Shown here: in pieces, positions 16,933 through 24,797 of the stretch
Numbering within the stretch: the first letter of the stretch is position 1
Layout: every line of letters starts with the position of its first letter
Source: an uncultured Eubacterium sp.
GTDB lineage: Bacteria; Bacillota; Clostridia; Lachnospirales; Lachnospiraceae
Direction of reading: 5' to 3'
DNA: 53,488 bases
NCBI GenBank assembly: GCA_910586445.1
Contig: CAJUHV010000002.1
Span: 79,194-132,681 of the forward strand
The notes under the pieces: generated by a model
The model's database searches: none
Told to the model about the DNA's origin: nothing
The model's input: only the letters and a program-made list of their open reading frames with translations
Program-made: the position numbers and the translations under genes

Positions 16933-18110
16933 CAGAAGAAAGATTTATTACAAAGCGTATGATGAAGCTCGTATACCTTGCCTGTATTACGCCGTTATCA
17001 GGACTGCTGTTTGCAGCCATACACAGAATGTCGATTGACAATGCACTGTCTTTGATCTTTATAGACGTATTGTTTGCAATCTTGTTTATTTTTTATCTGG
17101 AGAGCAGCAGGCTGCATAAGAAGGACAGGCCGGATTCTGCTGAGGATTACCAGCGGATGTGTGAATACTATACAGCAGGTATTGTACTGCTGCTTCTGGC
17201 CTCATTTTTTCCCGGCTATACAGCTCCGGTTTTCATTCTTGCATTTTTACTGGCAGCAGGACTTGACCGGGAGCAGGCGCTTGTAGTTATGTTGTTTTTT
17301 ATAGCCCAGATGGGACAAGGCGGAAACATGACGACAGGTAACGCGGCATGTTATCTGATGATGGCCCTTTTAGGCATAATCGTTACAAGCATGTATGACC
17401 AGAAAGAATACCGCAGGTACGCAGAGATCATGACGATGGCATTAAGCATCGCGGTTCCGGTTTTATTTTATTATTTAGAAGAAGGCATACCGACGGTAAA
17501 GCTGCTCGGTTTCTCATGTTTAAGCGGGGTGCTCAGCATACTGGGAATGCATTTTTTATATGATATCCTGCATTTTCGGCTTGCGCATTTCGGAGAGATC
17601 AGCCTGGATACGATTGTAGATCCCAGCTTTCATCTTGTACGTGAGATAAAGAAATATTCGCAGGTAGATTACAATCACGGCATACGTGTATCCAGAATCG
17701 CAGCGCATTGTGCAGCAAATGTCGGCGTAGACGTAAAGCTGGCTGCAGTCGGAGGATTTTATTACCGGCTTGGAAAACTAGGCGGGGAGCCGTTTATAGA
17801 AAATGGCGTAAAAATTGCCCAGAACAATTGTTTTCCCAACGAAATCATTACGATACTAAGTGAATATGAAGGAGAAATGCGGCCTATTTCTACGATTGAA
17901 TCCGCAATTGTACATATTACGGATACACTGGTGACAAAATTTGAATTATTAGACCGCACAACGCTTTCCAGCTCATGGAACCGGGATATGGTCATATATC
18001 AGACTTTAAATGAAAAGTCTGCCTCAGGCATATACGACCGCAGTGGACTTACCATGAATCAATTTATTAAAATCCGTGAGTTTTTGTCAAAAGAAGAAGA
18101 ATTATTATAA
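16920..18110 (+). CDS. YqfF/PgpH-like membrane protein with a degenerate HD domain
   Basis: The 396-residue protein has about seven membrane helices (residues 15-215) and a cytoplasmic domain aligning with the HD domain of PgpH (YqfF), the c-di-AMP phosphodiesterase usually found between phoH and ybeY. The large extracellular 7TMR-HDED domain is absent (Bacillus PgpH is about 710 residues). The first His of the fold is kept (YNHG, H253). The defining HD pair is Tyr282-Arg283 (GFYYRLGKLG), and the later HH motif reads EYEG. Metal binding and hydrolysis are therefore unlikely. It may be a regulatory pseudoenzyme or nucleotide sensor. The family assignment rests on synteny and alignment by eye. 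Confidence 0.8.
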   Translation: MEGMTEERFITKRMMKLVYLACITPLSGLLFAAIHRMSIDNALSLIFIDVLFAILFIFYLESSRLHKKDRPDSAEDYQRMCEYYTAGIVLLLLASFFPGYTAPVFILAFLLAAGLDREQALVVMLFFIAQMGQGGNMTTGNAACYLMMALLGIIVTSMYDQKEYRRYAEIMTMALSIAVPVLFYYLEEGIPTVKLLGFSCLSGVLSILGMHFLYDILHFRLAHFGEISLDTIVDPSFHLVREIKKYSQVDYNHGIRVSRIAAHCAANVGVDVKLAAVGGFYYRLGKLGGEPFIENGVKIAQNNCFPNEIITILSEYEGEMRPISTIESAIVHITDTLVTKFELLDRTTLSSSWNRDMVIYQTLNEKSASGIYDRSGLTMNQFIKIREFLSKEEELL

Positions 18111-18160
18111 GATAAGCTTGAGAATTTCCGAGAGTCTATTTTGAAAAAGGAGGAACTGAC

Positions 18161-18655
18161 ATGACGATCAGCATAGAACAGGAAATAGATGTCGATTTTG
18201 CTTTTGACTACAAGAAAACAGCCAGGGAAGTAATTTACTATACTGTTGCACACCAGAAATTTCCATTTGAAGCGGAGGTCAATCTGCTGCTGACAGATGA
18301 TCAGGGCATTCAGCAGTTTAATCAGGAATACCGGAAAATCAATTTGCCTACAGATGTATTGTCTTTTCCTATGATTGTATACGAATCAGCGGGGGATTTC
18401 GTGCAGCTGCAGGCAGATGCCGATAATTTCAATCCAGATACCGGTGAAACCGTGCTTGGGGATATTATTATCAATATTGACCGGGTAAAGCAGCAGGCGG
18501 AAAGCTACGGCCACAGCGAATTAAGGGAATTTGCCTTTCTGATTGTGCACAGCATGCTGCATTTATTCGGCTATGACCATATGACACAGCAGGATGCTGA
18601 CGTGATGGAAGGACTTCAGCGTACGATATTAGAAGAGCTGCGGATTTTAAGATAA
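18161..18655 (+). CDS. ybeY: Endoribonuclease YbeY (16S rRNA maturation/ribosome quality control)
   Basis: The 164-residue metalloprotein has the H3xH5xH zinc motif at H130, H134 and H140 (HSMLHLFGYDH), plus the LPTDVLSFP and GDIIINIDR signatures. It participates in 16S rRNA 3'-end processing and late 70S quality control. AAAGGAGG is well placed. It lies 50 nt after the degenerate PgpH-like gene in the conserved phoH-yqfF-ybeY order. Confidence 0.95.
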   Translation: MTISIEQEIDVDFAFDYKKTAREVIYYTVAHQKFPFEAEVNLLLTDDQGIQQFNQEYRKINLPTDVLSFPMIVYESAGDFVQLQADADNFNPDTGETVLGDIIINIDRVKQQAESYGHSELREFAFLIVHSMLHLFGYDHMTQQDADVMEGLQRTILEELRILR

Positions 18656-18729
18656 AAGCCAATCCTAACTAGAACGATTGCTGCAAGAACAAATCTCATT
18701 TGTTATAAGAACAAAAACGGTTTGTAATT

Positions 18730-18791
18730 AGAATAAATTTGATCTGCTAAAAAATAAAAACGATTTGCTATAAGAATAAATTTGATCTGCT
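18730..18791. repeat. 43-nt repeat in the leader of the DUF3048 gene
   Basis: An exact 19-nt sequence containing AATAAATTTGATCTGC occurs at 18730-18748 and 18773-18791. More degenerate related copies fill 18671-18730 (AAGAACAAATCTCATTTG-like). The gap 18656-18847 shows nothing else except a weak ribosome site AAAGGA at 18833-18838. Confidence 0.5.
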
Positions 18792-18847
18792 GTAAGGACA
18801 AAATAATAAAAAACAAAATAATTAGAAAGACAAAAGGAAAAATGCAT

Positions 18848-20059
18848 ATGAAAACAGAAGCAACCAACAAAAGCAGCCAGAAAACAGGCGAATACCTGGC
18901 AGGCATGAAAAAACGGGCATTTGCCGGACTGCTCGCCGTAACAGGCACCTGCATTCTTCTTACAGGCTGCGGAAAAAAAGAGGAGGAAGAGAAAAAGGTT
19001 CCGGAGGCAGAAATCGTCGTTGCCGAAGACACTGCACCGGATGAAGAGACGGTCGTTGAAGAAGATGAAGAAACGCAGGCGGAAGAGAAGGAAGAGGATC
19101 TGCATGAGGGCGAGGCGAAAAGCTATCTGACAGGCGAATGGATTGCTGAAGATCTGGCAAGGCAGCGGCCGATTTCATGCATGATCGGCAATACGGATAC
19201 TGCGCTGCCGCAGTACGGCGTCAGCAAAGCAGACATCATGTATGAAGCCCCTGTAGAAGGGGGCCTTACACGCCTTATGGGAATTTTCCAGGACTATCAG
19301 AATCTGGAGAAGCTCGGCTCGGTACGCAGCAGCAGACTGTATTACGCATATTATTCAATGGAATATGATGCCATTTACCTGCATTACGGACAGGCTTCAT
19401 ATGCGCAGGGATTTTTGGAAAGCGGACAGATTGATGATCTAAATGGTCTGGAGTATGCGGTTGATCAGGCTGTAATATACCGGGATAAATCAAAAAAAGC
19501 GCCCCACAATGCTTACGCCACCGGCGAAGGGCTTATGGCAGGCGTAGAATTAAAAAATTATGACAAAGAGCATGGAGAAGACTATAACGGCAGCTTTACA
19601 TTTGCAAAAGATGACAAGCCTGTGAAATTAAAGGGACAGACATGTCAGAAGGCAGCGGTAGTTTTTCCGGGATATCAGATCAATAAGCCGTATTTTGAAT
19701 ACAATTCACAGGATGGCTTATACTATCGTTATCAGTATGGCGGCCGTCATATCGACGGGACAGACGGAAGCCAGCTGGCAGTGAAAAATATTATTATGCA
19801 GAATGCAGGCGTCCGTACGCTGGACAGCAGCGGTTATCTGGAAGTCACTACAACGGGCAGCGGTACCGGCTGGTATGTCACAAATGGAAAAGCCATAGAC
19901 ATCAAATGGGAGCGGACGGATAATTTCTCGCCGACCCGTTATTATGACAGTGACGGAAAAGAAATTAAGCTGAATCAGGGCAAGACCTGGGTATGCGTTC
20001 TGGATCAATCTCATCCAGAACGGGTGCAGTTTTATGCGGATGCTTCTTTGCTGCAGTAG
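18848..20059 (+). CDS. DUF3048 (YerB-like) lipoprotein
   Basis: The 403-residue secreted protein has a lipobox LLTGC. The lipidated Cys is residue 41 from ATG 18848 (AAAGGA 9 nt upstream) or residue 22 if ATG 18905 is used, which would give a more conventional signal peptide. An acidic linker of about 60 residues precedes a DUF3048 fold. Key segments are RPISCMIGNT, KADIMYEAPVEGGLTRLM and GSVRSSRLYY. The C-terminal part (about 300-403) matches the second DUF3048 domain. Function is unknown; the family is surface-anchored in many Firmicutes. Confidence 0.85.
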   Translation: MKTEATNKSSQKTGEYLAGMKKRAFAGLLAVTGTCILLTGCGKKEEEEKKVPEAEIVVAEDTAPDEETVVEEDEETQAEEKEEDLHEGEAKSYLTGEWIAEDLARQRPISCMIGNTDTALPQYGVSKADIMYEAPVEGGLTRLMGIFQDYQNLEKLGSVRSSRLYYAYYSMEYDAIYLHYGQASYAQGFLESGQIDDLNGLEYAVDQAVIYRDKSKKAPHNAYATGEGLMAGVELKNYDKEHGEDYNGSFTFAKDDKPVKLKGQTCQKAAVVFPGYQINKPYFEYNSQDGLYYRYQYGGRHIDGTDGSQLAVKNIIMQNAGVRTLDSSGYLEVTTTGSGTGWYVTNGKAIDIKWERTDNFSPTRYYDSDGKEIKLNQGKTWVCVLDQSHPERVQFYADASLLQ

Positions 20060-20073
20060 GATAGTGAGACTCT

Positions 20074-21726
20074 ATGGCAAGAAAAAACAGAAATCACAAT
20101 TTTTTATTACAAGGCGGAACACTTGCGCTTGCCGCTATTTTAGGCCGGATTATCGGACTGATTTACCGGATTCCGTTGACTTCGATAATAGGAGACCTAG
20201 GCAATAATTATTATGGATGTGCGTTTGATATTTATAATATACTGCTTTTAATGTCTTCGTACAGTCTGCCGATGGCAGTCTCACGCTTAGTATCGGATTA
20301 CCGCACAAAAGGAGAATTAAAAAATGCGCACCGTGTATTAAAATGTGCGTTTCTATTCGCGCTTGTAGTAGGAACAACAGCATGCGCCGTTGTCTTTTTT
20401 GGCGCGCGGTATATTACGGGTACGATTTTTCAGACGCCGCTCAGCCTCTATGCGCTGCGGGTGCTTGCCCCGACCCTGATTCTTACGGCACTGCTCGGCG
20501 TGCTGCGCGGTTTTTTCCAAGGAATGGAAAATATGAATCCCAGTGCTGTATCACAGGTGTTTGAGCAGCTCGTCAATGCATTTGTCAGTGTAGGCGCGGC
20601 ATATTTTCTGGCTTCTTATGGCGATAAGCTGGGCAGGGTGCTTGCAAATGAAGAAGGCTACCACGCCGCTTTTGGCGCAATGGGCGCTTCGCTTGGAACG
20701 ACGGCAGGCGCAGCGGCCTCCCTGCTGTTTTTATATGTACTGTACAAGGCATTTTTTCCGACTTTGAAAAAGCGCATGCGCAAAGAACGTATAAAAAAAG
20801 TTTCCTATCAGACACTGTTTCGTGCCATGCTGCTTACGGTGCTTCCGATCCTGGCAGCTTCGGCACTTTACAATATCACAATCGTCGTAGAGCAGGGCGT
20901 TTTTAAGCATATGATGAAAGATGCAGCTGACCAGCAGCAGATTTCTTTATGGTGGGGCGTTTTTTCCGGCAAATTCAAAACACTGGTAAATCTGCCGATT
21001 GCAGTCGCTGCAGCAATCGGTGCAGCATGCATTCCAAGCATTACGGCCTCCCATGCAAAAGACCAGCCGCAGGAGGTGTCCGAAAAGACAGAGCTTGCAG
21101 TCCGTTTTTCTCTGCTGATTGCGCTGCCGTCGGCGTTCGTTTTAATGCTTTTATCTGATCCGATCATGGAATTTTTGTTCCAGGATACAGAGCCGCTGGC
21201 CTCAGGACTGCTGCTTGCAGGCGGCATAACAGTGATTTTCTATTCACTTTCTACCGTGACGGCCAGCATCCTGCAGGGAATCGGCAGGCTGCGTGCACCA
21301 GTAATCAACAGCGCAGTCGCATTAGTGCTGCACGTATCGACACTGGCAGCTTTATTAAAGTTTACAAAGCTGAATATTTACGCAGTTATTGTGGCTATGA
21401 CTGTGTTTGGAATAGCTGTTACCGTTCTAAACCAGTTTGCATTATATAAAAGCGGGTTCTGGATACCAGAATTTATGAAGACATTTGTAATACCAGCAGT
21501 ATGTGCAGCGGTTATGGCCTCCTGCTGCTGGGTAATTGAATATGGACTAGGCCAGGTAATTCCGCAAAAATACGTGACCGTTCCAGCTGCATTGTTTTTC
21601 AGCATACTGGCTTATTTTGTGCTGCTGCTTGTGCTGCGGGCAGTTACGCCGCAGGAAATGGAGCTGTTTCCCGGTGGAAGGCATATTCTAAAGCTGGTAT
21701 CGCGTTTTATGAAAATACAGCAGTAA
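20074..21726 (+). CDS. SpoVB-like polysaccharide/lipid flippase (MOP superfamily)
   Basis: The 550-residue protein has about fourteen membrane helices. It starts with LLQGGTLALAAILGRIIGLIYRIPLT, a signature of the SpoVB/YtgP/MurJ-like group (residues 12-37 region). It also has GFFQGMENMNPSAVSQVFEQ and GNNYYG. Family members flip lipid-linked wall precursors; SpoVB serves the spore cortex. The start lies 14 nt after the DUF3048 stop with only a weak AGGAT site, suggesting coupled translation. Sequence alone cannot separate SpoVB from vegetative paralogues. Confidence 0.88.
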   Translation: MARKNRNHNFLLQGGTLALAAILGRIIGLIYRIPLTSIIGDLGNNYYGCAFDIYNILLLMSSYSLPMAVSRLVSDYRTKGELKNAHRVLKCAFLFALVVGTTACAVVFFGARYITGTIFQTPLSLYALRVLAPTLILTALLGVLRGFFQGMENMNPSAVSQVFEQLVNAFVSVGAAYFLASYGDKLGRVLANEEGYHAAFGAMGASLGTTAGAAASLLFLYVLYKAFFPTLKKRMRKERIKKVSYQTLFRAMLLTVLPILAASALYNITIVVEQGVFKHMMKDAADQQQISLWWGVFSGKFKTLVNLPIAVAAAIGAACIPSITASHAKDQPQEVSEKTELAVRFSLLIALPSAFVLMLLSDPIMEFLFQDTEPLASGLLLAGGITVIFYSLSTVTASILQGIGRLRAPVINSAVALVLHVSTLAALLKFTKLNIYAVIVAMTVFGIAVTVLNQFALYKSGFWIPEFMKTFVIPAVCAAVMASCCWVIEYGLGQVIPQKYVTVPAALFFSILAYFVLLLVLRAVTPQEMELFPGGRHILKLVSRFMKIQQ

Positions 21727-21746
21727 CAAAAGAGGGGGGGTGAAAA

Positions 21747-22109
21747 ATGTTTGATTCTGGATTTGATCTGCTTTTTATGATCTGTTGGATTTTTATTGCT
21801 GTATGCATTGTCTTTGTAATTGCAACGCGTGTTCAAGCGTGGTCTCGCAATAACAGTCTGCCAGTAAATGAGGCAGCCGCTGTTGTAACGCACAGGCGGA
21901 CACAGAAATTCATTAATTTAGTAAATGCAAATATATATGGCCATAATACGACTTCCCATAGTTATTATATCACATTTTTAACAAAGGACGGGAAACAGAT
22001 CGAATTTAAGGTGACAAACAAGGATTATCATTCGACTGCCGAGGGCGAGGAAGGAATCCTGACCTTTCAGGGAACACGTTATATAAGCTTTCAGAAATAT
22101 GGAGGATAA
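21747..22109 (+). CDS. DUF2500 family membrane protein
   Basis: The 120-residue protein has one N-terminal membrane helix (about residues 8-27) and a small beta-rich domain ending in GILTFQGTRYISF, the hallmark of DUF2500. A very purine-rich site, GAGGGGGGTG, precedes the ATG. It lies 20 nt after the flippase gene and only 3 nt before the next gene, which it overlaps through the shared ribosome site. No function is known for the family. Confidence 0.8.
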   Translation: MFDSGFDLLFMICWIFIAVCIVFVIATRVQAWSRNNSLPVNEAAAVVTHRRTQKFINLVNANIYGHNTTSHSYYITFLTKDGKQIEFKVTNKDYHSTAEGEEGILTFQGTRYISFQKYGG

Positions 22110-22112
22110 AAA

Positions 22113-22523
22113 ATGTATGATTATGAAAAGGAACGGCTAGAAGCGGTATCAGCAGGGCAGCGTGCACTAGACAGCTTAAATCTGGCAAAAAATGAGCTGA
22201 ATAGTGCTAAAAACTGGGGAATTGTAGATCTGATCGGCGGGGGATTTCTCTCTACACTATGCAAGCGTTCCAAGATGGATCAGGCACAATCGTATATGGA
22301 TGATGCCAAAAGTGATCTTAAACGGTTCCAGAAGGAATTGAGCGATATAACGGATGAATCAAATTTAAATGTTCAGACGGGAGATTTTTTTACCTTTGCA
22401 GATTATTTTTTTGATGGTCTGGCTGCGGACTGGCTCGTACAGGATCGGATCAATCAGGCAAGAGAGCAGGTAGACGAAGCAATCAGCCGTGTGGAAGGCA
22501 TTCTGGCGCAGCTTCATGCATAG
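22113..22523 (+). CDS. Helical protein of unknown function with a GGGFLSTL motif
   Basis: The 136-residue protein is predicted to be almost all alpha-helical. It has coiled-coil-like N- and C-terminal segments and a central glycine-rich motif, IVDLIGGGFLSTLCKRSKMDQAQ. Similar central motifs occur in uncharacterised Firmicutes proteins, to my recollection, but I cannot name a family. Its GGAGG lies inside the end of the DUF2500 gene, so the two are translationally linked. It has no signal peptide or membrane segment of its own. It may form a cytoplasmic oligomer working with the DUF2500 protein. Confidence 0.7.
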   Translation: MYDYEKERLEAVSAGQRALDSLNLAKNELNSAKNWGIVDLIGGGFLSTLCKRSKMDQAQSYMDDAKSDLKRFQKELSDITDESNLNVQTGDFFTFADYFFDGLAADWLVQDRINQAREQVDEAISRVEGILAQLHA

Positions 22524-22633
22524 TATAGTATAAAATTTTGCTAAAAAATTATGAATAAAAAAGAAAAAAATGTGCATACTTTTTTGTAAATCAGACTCCG
22601 GTAAATTGTGGATGATACGAATGGAGGTTAATT

Positions 22634-23110
22634 ATGAATCACAAAAAGAGTATGCGTATTTTTTGGCTTTCGCTGTGCCTGCTCTTAGTTTCTGGGACAG
22701 TCATTATTGCGGTGGTACAATATAGATCACACAAAAGAGAGGCAGAGGCAGACGATCAGGTGCAGGAAAATATGGATCAGGGACTTCAGACAGAACCATC
22801 CCTGGAAACAGACACCCTTAATGATGGCTTGGCCAAAGACCAGGATCAGGCAGCAGATACCAGCCGGGAAAAAACACAGCCGGATGTGCCGACACAGCCT
22901 GCAAGCGGAAATACGGTGCGTTATCAGTTTGAATTAAAAGAGAACAACGGCTATCTGGATGTCTACTATTATCATACACAGACCCTGTTTCTGCATACAG
23001 GCATTCCTTACAGTACATTGACAATGGAACAAAAACAGGAGCTTATGGACGGAAAATATTTTTTGGACGAGCAGGCACTGTACGGTTATCTGGAGAGCTG
23101 CACAAGCTGA
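22634..23110 (+). CDS. Membrane-anchored protein with a BofC-like C-terminal domain
   Basis: The 158-residue protein has an N-terminal membrane anchor (residues 9-28), a Gln/Asp-rich linker, and a C-terminal domain of about 65 residues: YQFELKENNGYLDVYY, TGIPYSTLTMEQKQEL and EQALYGYLES. This pattern resembles the C-terminal domain of BofC, the forespore inhibitor of SpoIVB signalling. The BofC N-terminal domain is absent. Upstream GAATA (22553) and CATACTT (22575), 17 nt apart, loosely resemble a sigma-G promoter. The assignment is tentative but fits a spore-former. Confidence 0.6.
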   Translation: MNHKKSMRIFWLSLCLLLVSGTVIIAVVQYRSHKREAEADDQVQENMDQGLQTEPSLETDTLNDGLAKDQDQAADTSREKTQPDVPTQPASGNTVRYQFELKENNGYLDVYYYHTQTLFLHTGIPYSTLTMEQKQELMDGKYFLDEQALYGYLESCTS

Positions 23111-23198
23111 GCGGGAATCTTATATGACTTGTAATCTGCTGCGTCTGCTTAGCTGCCGTATCAGATCATGAAACAGCATGTCACGTGTATTTTGCTAC

Positions 23199-23227
23199 TT
23201 GAAAATAGAAATAGGGTATCTTATAAT
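23199..23227 (+). promoter_or_regulatory. Sigma-A promoter for the HI0933-type flavoprotein gene
   Basis: TTGAAA (23199-23204) and TATAAT (23222-23227) are separated by an ideal 17 nt. The start of transcription would be near 23234, leaving a leader of about 95 nt that contains the hairpin at 23274-23296. Confidence 0.7.
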
Positions 23228-23273
23228 GGAAGGAAGAATGTTTCAAAACATGTAATTTTAATTCATGACAACC

Positions 23274-23296
23274 GAAAGTCCGCGCAGCGTGCTTTC
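23274..23296. repeat. GC-rich hairpin related to the rlmH terminator
   Basis: GAAAG and CTTTC arms enclose a CGCGCAGCG core. The 23-nt segment matches the complement of 11996-12018 at 21 positions. It lies in the leader between the promoter and the start codon, followed by ATCGTTTTG, so it could act as a weak attenuator or be a dispersed palindromic repeat. Confidence 0.45.
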
Positions 23297-23329
23297 TATC
23301 GTTTTGCTTTTATTGTAAAGGTGGCAGAC

Positions 23330-24586
23330 ATGAATCCAAAAATCTACGACGTTGCAGTGATCGGTGCCGGTGCGGCCGGACTGATGGCTGCAATTACTGC
23401 TGCCAGAATGGGTGCACATGTCATCCTGCTGGAACATATGCCGCAGGCAGCAAAAAAGCTCTTAGCTACTGGCAATGGAAAATGTAATTACACAAATGTA
23501 GACCAAAAGATGGAATATTATTACTGCGAAGATCCGGATTTTATGCAGACGGTATTTACGCAGTTTTCTTATGCGGATACCATTCATTTTTTTGAAGAGC
23601 TTGGCATACGTCCGATTCAAAAAAACGGGACGTGTATCTATCCCGAAAGTGAACAGGCGTCTTCTGTAAGAGATGTACTGCTGGAAGAGGCTGCGCGCCT
23701 TGAAGTCACGGCAGCGTATTCGGCCGGCATACGAGAAATACATAAAATACAAAATTCTCAGATTTTTGAAATTCTAACAAAAGACAAGCCGGTATACAGC
23801 CTGTCGTGTATACTGGCTGCGGGTGGAAAGGCCGCAAAAAAGACGGGCAGCGACGGCAGCGGATATATTTATGCGAAGCAGCTGGGACATCAGTTAAAGG
23901 CCCCTGTTCCGGCACTGACAGCATTGACAGCGGATTACAACAAATGGAAACTGCCTGCAGGCGTACGGACCAGATGCAGTGCCACGCTCCTTATAGACGG
24001 CCAGGAAGCTGCTTTTGAGCAGGGTGAACTTCAGATTACGGATTACGGTATATCCGGCATTGTAATCTTCCAATTCAGCCGGACTGCAGCATATGCGCTG
24101 TCTGGGCAGCGGCAGGTAGCGGTAAATCTGGATTTCAAGCCGCAGATGTCACAAAAAGAGCTAGCCTCTTATTTAATGGAACGGTTCCAAAGCAGATACC
24201 AGGCGCACAAGACAGCTGGCAGATGCCTGATCGGCTTTCTGCCGGAAAAATTAATTCAGCCCATGCTGCGCCGGGCAGGAATCGCCATAGATCAGACAGG
24301 CAGAAACATCCAAAAGCAGTCTGCGCAGCGTCTTGCTGCGCTGTTAAAAAAATATAAAATAAAAATAACAGGAACCAAGGGTTTTGATGCTGCACAGGTC
24401 ACTGCCGGCGGGATACCCTTACATGAAATCAAAACCCTGACTATGGAATCAAAAATTACACCCAGACTTTATTTTGCAGGAGAAATTGTAGATATCGATG
24501 CAAAATGCGGCGGATACAATCTGCAGTGGGCGTGGTCCAGCGGTTATGCGGCAGGACTGCACAGCTGCGGCGGGATTGCACAGTAA
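23330..24586 (+). CDS. HI0933/BaiN-type NAD(P)/FAD-dependent oxidoreductase
   Basis: The 418-residue flavoprotein has the FAD dinucleotide motif IGAGAAGLMAA at residues 11-21. It also has KKLLATGNGKCNYTN, the GGKAAKKTGSDGSGY segment and a C-terminal GGYNLQWAWSSGYAAG. All are hallmarks of the HI0933 family, which includes BaiN. Substrates are mostly unknown. ATG 23330 is chosen because AAAGGTGG lies 5 nt upstream and it gives the conserved N-terminus. An upstream extension to 23168 would add 54 residues unlike the family and would overlap the promoter. Confidence 0.88.
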   Translation: MNPKIYDVAVIGAGAAGLMAAITAARMGAHVILLEHMPQAAKKLLATGNGKCNYTNVDQKMEYYYCEDPDFMQTVFTQFSYADTIHFFEELGIRPIQKNGTCIYPESEQASSVRDVLLEEAARLEVTAAYSAGIREIHKIQNSQIFEILTKDKPVYSLSCILAAGGKAAKKTGSDGSGYIYAKQLGHQLKAPVPALTALTADYNKWKLPAGVRTRCSATLLIDGQEAAFEQGELQITDYGISGIVIFQFSRTAAYALSGQRQVAVNLDFKPQMSQKELASYLMERFQSRYQAHKTAGRCLIGFLPEKLIQPMLRRAGIAIDQTGRNIQKQSAQRLAALLKKYKIKITGTKGFDAAQVTAGGIPLHEIKTLTMESKITPRLYFAGEIVDIDAKCGGYNLQWAWSSGYAAGLHSCGGIAQ

Positions 24587-24679
24587 TATACAGGACTGCC
24601 TCCGGGGGACTGCGCAGCAGCATAAATAACGGTGAACATAATAATAACAGACAGGCAAAATAATAAGCAGACAAAAAAC

Positions 24680-24779
24680 GTAAGGCCCTGCAGAAAATAT
24701 AAGTTCAGACAGAAAATGTAAGTTCAGACAGAAAAATGTAGGGCCAGACAGAAAAAATGTAAGTTCAGACAGAAAAACG
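24680..24779. repeat. 19-21-nt tandem repeat before the COG2509-like gene
   Basis: Five imperfect copies of TAAGTTCAGACAGAAAAATG (starting at 24680, 24700, 24719, 24739 and 24760) occupy the gap 24587-24797. No terminator or convincing promoter is visible there. Confidence 0.7.
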
Positions 24780-24797
24780 AAAAAGAAAGAGTACACT

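Noticed and set aside
23168..23329. N-terminal extension of the HI0933-type flavoprotein
   Set aside because: It would overlap a clear TTGAAA/TATAAT promoter and is unlike the family; a good ribosome site precedes ATG 23330.
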